DNA of 64,000 bases, from contig JAFGUF010000022.1 of assembly GCA_016938675.1 (NCBI GenBank), forward strand, positions 1 to 64,000, in the 5' to 3' direction. The DNA is from Clostridia bacterium. GTDB taxonomy: Bacteria > Bacillota > Clostridia > Christensenellales > UMGS416. The notes beneath the pieces are model-generated. The model was not told the origin of the DNA and did no database searches. It saw nothing but the letters and a program-made list of their open reading frames with translations. Numbering within the stretch: the first letter of the stretch is position 1; every line of letters begins with the position of its first letter. The position numbers and the translations under genes were made by a program. This document shows positions 26,421-33,876 of the stretch, piece after piece.

Positions 26421-27605
26421 TCAGGCCTTTATTTTGCGCATTAATATCAAAACCGCACCAAGGCAAAGTGTAGCTGCGGCTGCAATTACAGTAAAAGCAA
26501 GCCCAAGACCATAGACATCACCAATTTTTCCGGCAACAGGAAATATAATTATCATATATACACTGAACATCATGCTCTGCAATGATAGGATAGTGGCTCT
26601 CTGTTTGCTTGGTATAAGCTTGTTTATATAATCACTTACGGATACAAACAATATGCCCTCTATAGCGGATAGGATAACAAAAGCATATCTTTCTATTCCC
26701 GCAATGCTCATGCCCCAGAATCCTACAATGCCAATTGCTGCTGCTATGCGGGCAATCCCCGCTATGGATATCTTCTTCTCTAGCTTATGCGTCTGAGTGG
26801 CCATTATTGCACATATAAGAGAACCTGATGCCAGCACAATGCCTATTTCAAAAGTTGAGCTGCCAAGGCCTTGCAGCCTGTTTTGCAAGTAGAAAAACTC
26901 CGTTGTATATAGCGTTGCAAAAAGCTCCGATGCTATTATTGTTCTCAGCACCCGCTTGTCATTTTTTACTATGGCGAAGCTTTCCTTTAGCTGCGCAGCA
27001 AATGTCTTTGCAAAATTACCTGCACTCTCTGCCCTTCCGCTTTCCGGCTCCGTAAAGCTTAATGTTTGTACCATAGTAATAATCGCAAGTACAAGCGCAA
27101 ACTTATAAACCGTTTCAAAGCTTAATGTGGCAATATATCCGGCAGCTATTAGGGAAATGATGCTTGCAATATTAAAAATAAATTCGCTTATTCCTACTAC
27201 CTTTAGGTAGCTGTTTTCTCTTCCAATTTCTTTAAGGCTATCGTATACCAGTGCGTCCCCTGCGCCGGATTCAAGATTGTTGCCAAGCGCAGTAAAGAAA
27301 AAAGCAATAGCAAACATCAAGGTATTGCTACCGAAAATCATAAAAAGCGCCGATACAATATTTGCGGCTTTGCCAAGAGTACGGCTGATTTTTCTTCCAA
27401 AAATGTCGGCTATTGCCCCAGTAGGGATTTCCATAGAAAATGATGATATATGATAGACTGTTTCCATCAGTCCAATCTCAAACAATGTTAGCCCTTTGTA
27501 CGCAAGGTAGAGCATCCAGATGCCCCTTGTAAAGTCCAGGTTATTTAAGAATTTGAATATATAGTTTCTGCTGATGTTGCGTTCCAGTTTAGTTTTGTAG
27601 TTCAT
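26421..27605 (-). CDS. MFS transporter, efflux type, under attenuator control
   Basis: 394-aa major facilitator protein with about 12 helices. The loop 2-3 motif is GAIADIFGRKISRTLGKAAN; the N-terminal YIFKFLNNLDFTRGIWMLYL is typical of drug-efflux-like MFS proteins of Gram-positive bacteria. The start at 27605 has AGGAGAAAAATC before it. The frame also continues 28 codons upstream through the attenuator hairpin, which is not likely to be coding. A promoter, a leader ORF and a terminator lie upstream (27640-27868), a layout known for translation-inhibitor resistance genes. Substrate is unknown; an antibiotic that inhibits ribosomes is a reasonable guess. Confidence 0.82.
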   Translation of the reverse strand: MNYKTKLERNISRNYIFKFLNNLDFTRGIWMLYLAYKGLTLFEIGLMETVYHISSFSMEIPTGAIADIFGRKISRTLGKAANIVSALFMIFGSNTLMFAIAFFFTALGNNLESGAGDALVYDSLKEIGRENSYLKVVGISEFIFNIASIISLIAAGYIATLSFETVYKFALVLAIITMVQTLSFTEPESGRAESAGNFAKTFAAQLKESFAIVKNDKRVLRTIIASELFATLYTTEFFYLQNRLQGLGSSTFEIGIVLASGSLICAIMATQTHKLEKKISIAGIARIAAAIGIVGFWGMSIAGIERYAFVILSAIEGILFVSVSDYINKLIPSKQRATILSLQSMMFSVYMIIIFPVAGKIGDVYGLGLAFTVIAAAATLCLGAVLILMRKIKA

Positions 27606-27639
27606 GATTTTTCTCCTAAATTCGATAATTTGCTGCATT

Positions 27640-27675
27640 AAAAATGCGGCATTTTCTTTCTTAGGAAAAGCCGCA
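27640..27675 (-). terminator. Attenuator hairpin in front of the MFS gene
   Basis: On the minus strand, TGCGGC-TTTTC pairs with GAAAA-T-GCCGCA around a short loop, followed by TTTTT. It ends about 35 bases before the MFS start codon and after the leader ORF, the normal position of a ribosome-controlled terminator. Confidence 0.72.
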
Positions 27676-27703
27676 CAGTAAGTAGTCATTATAAATAACT
27701 AAG

Positions 27704-27811
27704 CTACAAATAGGCAGACTCCCCCCTTGGTATCAAAAAATCATGTGTAACGCCTGAAAGTGAAGCAGGCAGCTGCAATAATATTATATTTTCATTTACC
27801 TGATGTGTCAC
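27704..27811 (-). CDS. Putative leader peptide upstream of the MFS gene (35 aa)
   Basis: GTG-started ORF with GGAGG six bases upstream, beginning about 30 bases after the predicted -10. The peptide starts MTHQVNENIILLQLPASL and ends HDFLIPRGESAYL. It ends 28 bases before the terminator hairpin. It is too short for a normal protein but has a stronger ribosome binding site than many genes in this window, which fits a regulatory leader whose translation controls terminator folding. I do not recognise the sequence. Confidence 0.6.
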   Translation of the reverse strand: MTHQVNENIILLQLPASLSGVTHDFLIPRGESAYL

Positions 27812-27839
27812 TTCAAGCCTCCGTTTTTTTCTGGTTTTA

Positions 27840-27868
27840 AGTGTAGCATATATATGAAATCAGGTCAA
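27840..27868 (-). promoter_or_regulatory. Promoter of the MFS leader transcript
   Basis: Read on the minus strand: TTGACC, 17-bp spacer, TACACT. It lies about 30 bp upstream of the leader ORF and is divergent from the rrf2 promoter. Confidence 0.72.
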
Positions 27869-27900
27869 TAATGATATAAATAATTTTTAGATTTCTCCCC

Positions 27901-27929
27901 TTTACAAACCCGACAAAATATGTTATGTT
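27901..27929 (+). promoter_or_regulatory. Promoter of the rrf2-nifS-nifU operon
   Basis: TTTACA, 17-bp spacer, TATGTT. The spacer contains AAACCCGACAAA (27906-27917), and the same motif recurs as AAACCCGATAAA at 27935-27946, 29 bp further on. Confidence 0.6.
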
Positions 27930-27938
27930 TATCTAAAC

Positions 27939-27955
27939 CCGATAAATTTAGTCGG
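27939..27955 (+). promoter_or_regulatory. Putative Rrf2 operator CCGATAAATTTAGTCGG
   Basis: Inverted repeat CCGA-N9-TCGG centred near the expected transcription start and 20 bp before the rrf2 start codon. Its position suits autorepression by the Fe-S-containing Rrf2/IscR-type regulator encoded next. The upstream AAACCCGAYAAA copy could be a second half-site. Confidence 0.6.
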
Positions 27956-27974
27956 ATATAGACAGGAGCTAATA

Positions 27975-28400
27975 ATGATAAGGGTATCAACAAAGGGACG
28001 GTACGGGCTGAACGCTGTGTTCGCACTTTCACAGTCCGAAGGAAATCAGCCCTTATCCATAAAACAAATAGCAGACGGTACGAGCGTTCCGCTCAACTAT
28101 ATGGAGCAGATACTTATAAATCTGCGCAAAAACGGATATGTTGAAAGCACACGAGGCGCAAAAGGCGGATATTCACTTGCCAAAGAGCCAAAGGACATAA
28201 ACATGTATGACCTGCTCAATATACTTGAAGGCGAGATATTCCCTGTACACTGCAAGCACGGCGGCAACTGTGCAAATCACGGCGAGAGCCCCCATTGCTG
28301 CGCAGGAGAAATAGTGTGGGACAGGATAAACAAAGCCGTAAAGGAAGCTGTGGGAGACTACACCCTGCAGGATTTAATTGATGACTTTAATAAAAAATAA
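27975..28400 (+). CDS. Rrf2/IscR-family transcriptional regulator
   Basis: 141-aa winged-helix regulator. The HTH is SIKQIADGTSVPLNYMEQIL and the wing NGYVESTRGAKGGYSLAK is typical. Cysteines CKHGGNC and the later CC pair (about 94-112) match the IscR-type cluster-binding region, so it probably carries a [2Fe-2S] or [4Fe-4S] cluster and senses Fe-S status. It is the first gene of the rrf2-nifS-nifU unit and probably represses that operon through the site at 27939-27955. CAGGAG lies before ATG. Confidence 0.92.
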   Translation: MIRVSTKGRYGLNAVFALSQSEGNQPLSIKQIADGTSVPLNYMEQILINLRKNGYVESTRGAKGGYSLAKEPKDINMYDLLNILEGEIFPVHCKHGGNCANHGESPHCCAGEIVWDRINKAVKEAVGDYTLQDLIDDFNKK

Positions 28401-28418
28401 TTTATAAGAGGATAAATT

Positions 28419-29579
28419 ATGGAAAACAGATATATATATTTGGATCATGCGGCTACAACGCCGGTGCGCAAGGAAGTGCTGGATGAAATGTACCCCTACT
28501 TTTCGGAGAAATTCGGAAACACTCTAAGCGTTCATAAATGGGGCAGAGAGGCCAGACAGGCCGTCGAAGCCGCACGTGAACAGGTGGCCAGTGCATTAAG
28601 CTGCGATCCCGGGCAGGTTTACTTCACAGCCGGGGCCACAGAAAGTGACAACTGGGCTATTAAAGGCTATGCTTATGCAAACCGAAATAAGGGCAACCAC
28701 ATCATAACATCTCAAGTGGAGCACCATGCTGTGCTGCACACCTGCGAAACGCTGGCTAAGGAGGGCTTCGAAGTGACTTATCTGCCTGTTGATGAATATG
28801 GGCGTATAAGAATCGAGGAGCTAAAGGCAGCTATAACGGATAAAACCATTCTTGTTACTATCATGTTTGCCAACAATGAAATCGGCACTATTATGCCAGT
28901 TAAGGAAATCGGCGCAGTCTGCAAGGAGCATAATGTACCCTTCCACTGCGACGCAGTGCAGGCTGTCGGCAAGGTACCGATCGATGTGAATGAGCTGAAT
29001 ATCTCAATGCTTGCTCTTTCCGCGCATAAATTCTATGGGCCAAAGGGCGTAGGCGCGATGTATATTAAAAAAGGCATTCGACTCAATAGCCTGATAGAGG
29101 GCGGTGCCCATGAAAAAAACAAAAGAGCAGGCACATTGAACCATGTAGGCATTGTAGGCCTTGGCAAGGCAATAGAACTGGCAATAGCTGAAATGGATGA
29201 AGAAGGCGCACGACAGACTGCTCTGCGTGACGCGCTGATAAAGGGCATGACGGAGAGGATACCCGAAGTCAGGCTCAACGGCCACCCCACAGAAAGGCTT
29301 TGCAACAATGTAAATATGTCCTACAGGTATGTAGAGGGCGAAGCTTTGCTTTTAAGCCTAGATATGATGGGCATCGGCGTCTCATCGGGCTCAGCGTGCA
29401 CATCCGGGTCACTAGATCCTTCTCATGTGCTGCTGGCTATAGGGCTTCCTCACGAAATTGCGCACGGCAGCGTGAGGTATACATTCGGAAAAATGAACAC
29501 AATGGAAGATGTGGAATACACTATTGAAAACATGGTAAAGATAGTTGAGCGGCTCAGGGCCATGTCGCCACTGGGATAA
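28419..29579 (+). CDS. nifS: Cysteine desulfurase NifS/IscS type
   Basis: PLP enzyme that removes sulfur from cysteine to give alanine and an enzyme persulfide for Fe-S assembly. Motifs: YLDHAATTP at the N-terminus, VEHHAVLHT, HCDAVQAVGK, and the PLP lysine in SAHKFYGPKG (about 208). The persulfide Cys is in SSGSACTSGS (about 327), in the long exposed loop of group I enzymes. Length 386 aa is normal. It follows rrf2 by 18 bp and precedes nifU by 42 bp. In many Clostridia mnmA comes next; here it does not. Confidence 0.95.
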   Translation: MENRYIYLDHAATTPVRKEVLDEMYPYFSEKFGNTLSVHKWGREARQAVEAAREQVASALSCDPGQVYFTAGATESDNWAIKGYAYANRNKGNHIITSQVEHHAVLHTCETLAKEGFEVTYLPVDEYGRIRIEELKAAITDKTILVTIMFANNEIGTIMPVKEIGAVCKEHNVPFHCDAVQAVGKVPIDVNELNISMLALSAHKFYGPKGVGAMYIKKGIRLNSLIEGGAHEKNKRAGTLNHVGIVGLGKAIELAIAEMDEEGARQTALRDALIKGMTERIPEVRLNGHPTERLCNNVNMSYRYVEGEALLLSLDMMGIGVSSGSACTSGSLDPSHVLLAIGLPHEIAHGSVRYTFGKMNTMEDVEYTIENMVKIVERLRAMSPLG

Positions 29580-29621
29580 ATAATTAACAGGTAATAACTT
29601 TTTACAAGGAGAAAATAAATT

Positions 29622-30002
29622 ATGAGTGATATGTACAGCAAAAATGTAATGGACCATTTTGCGAATCCCAGAAACGTCGGCGTGATTGACGACGCGAGCG
29701 GCGTAGGCACAGTGGGCAATGCAAAATGCGGGGATATAATGCAGTTTTTCATCAAGGTGGAAGACGATAAAATAGTCGATGTAAAATTTAAGACATTTGG
29801 CTGCGGCGCCGCGATAGCCACATCATCAGCAGCAACAGAAATGATAAAAGGCATGACATTGGATGAAGCACTAAAATTCACCAATAAGATGGTAATAGAA
29901 AAGCTTGGCGGCCTTCCTCCTGCAAAAATACACTGTTCTGTTTTGGCTGAGGAAGCCTTGCACGAAGCTATAAAGGATTATAAAGAAAAACTGGAAAAGT
30001 AA
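29622..30002 (+). CDS. nifU: Fe-S scaffold protein NifU/IscU type
   Basis: 126-aa scaffold on which NifS-derived sulfur and iron are assembled. The three cluster-binding cysteines are present: GNAKCGD (about 35), FGCGAA (about 62) and KIHCSV (about 105), with the conserved Asp after the first. The protein is the IscU-type N-terminal domain only; no C-terminal Nfu domain or central [2Fe-2S] domain. AAGGAG precedes the start. A terminator-like hairpin follows. Confidence 0.95.
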   Translation: MSDMYSKNVMDHFANPRNVGVIDDASGVGTVGNAKCGDIMQFFIKVEDDKIVDVKFKTFGCGAAIATSSAATEMIKGMTLDEALKFTNKMVIEKLGGLPPAKIHCSVLAEEALHEAIKDYKEKLEK

Positions 30003-30031
30003 CATCCATATTACTTTGATATAATTATTGA

Positions 30032-30065
30032 GGTCGCGCTCGTTTTGGGTGCGTCCTTTTTTATA
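30032..30065 (+). terminator. Terminator after nifU
   Basis: Imperfect stem GGTCGCGCTC / GGGTGCGTCC (one mismatch and two wobble pairs), followed by a run of seven T. Confidence 0.7.
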
Positions 30066-30073
30066 GGAATAAT

Positions 30074-30102
30074 TTGCCTATTATCTTCTGTAGTGATATA
30101 CT
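30074..30102 (+). promoter_or_regulatory. Promoter of the luxE/luxC-like pair
   Basis: TTGCCT, 17-bp spacer, TATACT, about 20 bp before the start codon of the luxE-like gene. Confidence 0.65.
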
Positions 30103-30123
30103 CATATGATAAAGGGGAATGAT

Positions 30124-31239
30124 ATGAACTACAGGAGAAAACTTTTTTCTTATCCCAGGCCCTATGACTTGGACGGCACTAAAAAATATTTTTTCAAGGC
30201 TGTTTATGAAAGCATTCTTCATCATGAGAAAAGCTGCCCTGAGTATGCAGAAATATTGAAAATGAATAATTTCTCCCTTTCCGATTTAAAAACAGAGGAT
30301 GACCTATACAAAATACCACCCATTACAACATTATACTTAAAAAGAAACCGAATGCTCTCAGTTTCTGAAAATAAATTGGCTATAAAAGCAACATCATCTG
30401 GAACTAAAGGCACGCAAAGCTTTATTGGCCTTGATAGATCAAGCTTGCTGTATGGAATAATTATGATGCTCAGATTTTTTTCCTATCACAAAGTATTATC
30501 GCTGATACCTGTAAACTACATTGTACTAGGATATGAACCAAGCAGCCATAATAATATAGGAGCTATAAAAACAGCATACGGCACAACCAAATTCGCACCT
30601 GCACTTCATAGAGAATATGCACTTAAAGACACAGGCTCAGGCTATGAAATCAATATTGACGGAATAAAGAAGGCGTTGAAGCGATATTCCAGAATGCCTT
30701 TTCCTGTGCGCTTCGTAGGATTCCCAGCATACATGTATTTTCTTGCACAGTCATTGAAAGAGAATAATATTCATCTAAAGCTCAGTAAAAAATCCAAAAT
30801 TTTGTTAGGCGGCGGATGGAAGCAATTCACCAATGAGCAAATTGACGCTGATTCTTTCTATAAGCTTATCAAAGAAACCCTTGGAATCGAAAAGAAAAAC
30901 TGCTTAGAATTTTTCAGTGCCGTTGAGCATCCCCTGCCATACTGCAAATGTGATAACGGCAATTTCCATGTGCCTGTCTACTCACGTGCAATAATAAGAG
31001 ATATAAATAATTTTAGTCCATTGGATTTTGGGGAAATAGGTCTATTAAGCTTCATCTCGCCATTAGTTACAAGTGTTCCCATTACTAGCATAATGACCGA
31101 TGATATGGCGGTAATGCATCATGCAAATGAATGCAACTGTGGAATAGGTACGCCATTTTTTGAGCTCAAGGGCCGTGCTGGAGTTCAGCAGATAAAAACC
31201 TGCACAACAGATGCCGCATCATTGCTAAAGGATAACTAA
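30124..31239 (+). CDS. LuxE-like acyl-protein synthetase
   Basis: 371-aa member of the LuxE acyl-protein synthetase family of AMP-forming ligases, which activate a fatty acid as acyl-AMP and pass it to a thiol of a partner reductase. The ATP-binding loop reads ATSSGTKGTQS (about 90-100). KILLGGGWKQF and the C-terminal PLVTSVPITSIMTDDMA with a Cys-rich HANECNCGIG segment are typical of LuxE homologues. The start at 30124 has AAGGGG before it; an upstream ATG six codons earlier does not. It is followed after 2 bp by the luxC-like reductase. No luciferase genes occur, so a role in aldehyde or lipid metabolism is more likely than light. Confidence 0.8.
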   Translation: MNYRRKLFSYPRPYDLDGTKKYFFKAVYESILHHEKSCPEYAEILKMNNFSLSDLKTEDDLYKIPPITTLYLKRNRMLSVSENKLAIKATSSGTKGTQSFIGLDRSSLLYGIIMMLRFFSYHKVLSLIPVNYIVLGYEPSSHNNIGAIKTAYGTTKFAPALHREYALKDTGSGYEINIDGIKKALKRYSRMPFPVRFVGFPAYMYFLAQSLKENNIHLKLSKKSKILLGGGWKQFTNEQIDADSFYKLIKETLGIEKKNCLEFFSAVEHPLPYCKCDNGNFHVPVYSRAIIRDINNFSPLDFGEIGLLSFISPLVTSVPITSIMTDDMAVMHHANECNCGIGTPFFELKGRAGVQQIKTCTTDAASLLKDN

Positions 31240-31241
31240 GT

Positions 31242-32530
31242 ATGAATCTTATATCAGGAAAGCTATTAGATAAACAGCAGAGCCTTAAAGAGCTTGATAC
31301 ATTGTATGACACAATTACCAGTGTGCTTGCAAAAGATGAATTGTCGTCTGAAACCGTAATAGCTGCATGTGAAAGCTTAAGTAAAACACTAACGGAAGAT
31401 AAATATATTCCTATTCTGTTATCCCTCGGAATTCCGGAGTACAAAGCTCATTCAGAGCTCGAAGCAGCTAAACAGATGCTAAATAAAGAATATCTTGAAA
31501 AAAGAATTAAAATGGAACTGCCTCAAACAAAAGTCAGGGAATTTGTTCCATATGGCAGAAAAACACCTGTAAAGAATATAGTCAAGCCCCTCGGCGTTCT
31601 TTTCCATATAGTAGCAGGCAATGTGGATGCTCTGCCTGTTTTCAGCGTAATAGAAGGGCTCCTTACAGGGAACATAAATATACTTAAGCTTCCTGGCAAT
31701 GACAACGGTCTTTCGATTGCCTTCCTAAAAAAACTTGTAGAAATTGAACCTCAATTGAAGGATTACATATACGTGTTCGACTACCCCTCTGATGAAATTG
31801 AGTCTATGCAAAAGATGGCTCTCCTCTCAGATGCAATAATCATATGGGGAGGAGACAGTGCAGTAGAATCTGTTCGCAAAATGGCAAAACCAGATACCAA
31901 AATAATCGAATGGGGGCACAAAATTAGCTTCGGTTATGTATCCGGCAACAATATAAATGATGAAGAGCTCGATATGGCCTGGCATACAATATTTGTGACT
32001 CAAACCAGTTGTACTGCAGCTCCTGCCAGGGGATATATTTAGATACTGACAATTTTACGGATGTTTGCGTGTTTGCTGAAAAGTTTGCAGCAATACTAGA
32101 TAAAAAAGCGCAAAGTATTCCCGAAAATTTCGATGACTTTTTAAAAGCACAAAAATCCCTTGAAATATATACTGAACTTTTAGAGTCAGCAAAGATAGAA
32201 AAAAGAATATTCAAAACTGCTAATTGCAGTGTAATTGCATACAGTGATAAAGACTTGATGCCATCCTATATGTTTCGCAATTGCTGGATAAAACCGCTTC
32301 CCAAATCAGAAATAGTAAATGTGCTTAAAAAATACAAGAATCATCTGCAGACAGTTGCATTAATATGCGAAGAAAAAGAAAAGGACTTATTTGTTTCGAT
32401 GTTCTCAAATACAGGCATCGTAAGAATAACCAAGGGCAAAGAGATGTCTGATACATACTGCGGTATGCCACATGACGGTGAATTTTCCCTGCAAAGATAC
32501 GTAAAGACAGTATCCTGCGAAATATTCTAA
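31242..32530 (+). pseudogene. LuxC-like acyl-CoA reductase, frameshifted at the active-site cysteine
   Basis: Two frames together match one LuxC-type acyl-CoA reductase (about 430 aa). The first part (31242-32042) carries the N-terminal domain and FHIVAGNVDALPVFSV and ILKLPGND nucleotide-binding segments, then ends with FVTQTSCTAAPARGYI. The second part resumes in the -1 frame (about 32009-32530) as CSSCQGIYLDTDN and continues to the C-terminus. The expected run around the catalytic Cys is QTxCSSxQ, so the shift falls directly on the active site. A 1-base deletion or a 5-base insertion would explain it. Either the gene is inactive or there is a sequence error; there is no obvious slippery heptamer. 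LuxE and LuxC together reduce fatty acids to aldehydes. Confidence 0.8.
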
Positions 32531-32598
32531 GACCGAAGGGAACAAAAATAGAATAATCTTCGTCTAAACATATAAATGCAAAAACAGAGGTGAAATAA

Positions 32599-33834
32599 AT
32601 GAAACTAAAAACGATTCTTTCTATAGCTGCAGCAATAGCAATTGCATTCTCCGGCTGCGCGAAGGTTGAAGAAACAGGCTTTGATAGCACTGAGTCGCCG
32701 GCAATGGCATCAATTGCTGATGTACAGGCAGAAACCCTAAGCAATTCTCAGAACATACAGCTGGAATTTGATCTAAATCTTTTGAAAGAACTAAGCAAAA
32801 ATGAAAAGAACCTTTTCTATTCGTCTTTCTCCATCAATCAAGCGCTTTCCATGGCGCTATTTGGCGCAGAAGGCGAAACACAACAGGAGATCATTGACGT
32901 ACTCGGCTATTCCGGGCTTAATACTGCGGACATCGCCGCATATCAGAAATATCTGCTGGAAGCATATGAGGAGACTGGCGACACTACATTCTATTCAGCA
33001 AACTCTATGTGGATAGACAACGATATCATACTTAATAAAACATACATAGATACAATGGTAAAATACTTTTCTTCAGATGTTGAAAACCTTGACCTTCAAT
33101 CAAGCGATGCTCCGGATATCCTTAACAAGTGGATAGACAAAAAGACTAATGGCATGATAACAAAGCTTTACGAGGAGCCCTTTGATGCCCTTACAAGGCT
33201 TGTACTGATGAACGCTATATACTTTAAGGGCCAGTGGACAAATCCATTTAACCCTGATCTGACAAGCGAGGCAATATTCAATGGGTTAAGCGGCCAGAAT
33301 ACAGTTGATATGATGTATTCAGATGCAGAGGTACTAGGCTGGGAAAATGACGATTACAAGGCAATATCGCTGCCATATGGAGACGACGAAAGGTTTAAGA
33401 TGGTTGCTGTGCTTCCCGAAGGCAGTATAAGCGATTTTATAGCCGGATTAGATTCACAGGAACTTAGCAACATACTTACCAATTTTGAAATTAAAAACGA
33501 AGCAAAAGTATGGCTTCCAAAATTCGAAATGGAAGAAAAAATAAATTTAAGCGATACACTGAAAGCATTGGGAATCGTTAAGGCTTTCACAGGCGAAGCA
33601 CAGTTCGGTGAAATATCAGATACAGAGCTGTTTATTGACGAAGTGCTGCATAAGGCTAAGATAAAAGTTGACGAGGAAGGAACAGAGGCAGCAGCCGTTA
33701 CAGGGCTTGTAATGAAAGCAAACAGCCTGCCCCTTGATATGTTCCAGTTTTCAGCCGATAGGCCGTTTATCTTTTTCATAGCCGATGAGGATAATACGGT
33801 GCTCTTCACCGGTGTTATCTACGACATGGACTAG
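32599..33834 (+). CDS. Lipoprotein serpin (serine protease inhibitor superfamily)
   Basis: 411-aa serpin with a lipoprotein signal peptide (AIAIAFSGC, lipobox Cys at 20), so it is probably anchored to the outside of the membrane. The serpin fold covers about 55-411, with NAIYFKGQWTNPF and the C-terminal SADRPFIFFIADEDNTVLFTG (shown in part: ADRPFIFFI). The reactive-loop hinge EEGTEAAAV has the small residues needed for loop insertion, so it is likely inhibitory. Counting from the P15 Gly puts P1-P1' at about Asn-Ser (KANSL), but this is uncertain by one or two residues. AGAGGTG lies before ATG. Possible targets are own surface proteases or host enzymes. Confidence 0.9.
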   Translation: MKLKTILSIAAAIAIAFSGCAKVEETGFDSTESPAMASIADVQAETLSNSQNIQLEFDLNLLKELSKNEKNLFYSSFSINQALSMALFGAEGETQQEIIDVLGYSGLNTADIAAYQKYLLEAYEETGDTTFYSANSMWIDNDIILNKTYIDTMVKYFSSDVENLDLQSSDAPDILNKWIDKKTNGMITKLYEEPFDALTRLVLMNAIYFKGQWTNPFNPDLTSEAIFNGLSGQNTVDMMYSDAEVLGWENDDYKAISLPYGDDERFKMVAVLPEGSISDFIAGLDSQELSNILTNFEIKNEAKVWLPKFEMEEKINLSDTLKALGIVKAFTGEAQFGEISDTELFIDEVLHKAKIKVDEEGTEAAAVTGLVMKANSLPLDMFQFSADRPFIFFIADEDNTVLFTGVIYDMD

Positions 33835-33846
33835 ATACGATATATA

Positions 33847-33876
33847 GAAGCTGCGGATTTCTCCGCAGCTTTTTTT
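33847..33876. terminator. Bidirectional terminator between serpin and CotH genes
   Basis: Stem AAGCTGCGGA / TCCGCAGCTT with a TTTC loop and seven T on the plus strand. It touches the stop codon of the convergent CotH gene. Confidence 0.88.

Noticed and set aside
27605-27689. N-terminal extension of the MFS protein by 28 residues
   Set aside because: The extension is read through the terminator hairpin and lacks a ribosome binding site, whereas AGGAG precedes the inner ATG at 27605.
31995-32050. Programmed -1 frameshift in the luxC-like gene
   Set aside because: No X-XXY-YYZ slippery heptamer and no strong downstream structure was seen; mutation or sequence error is simpler.
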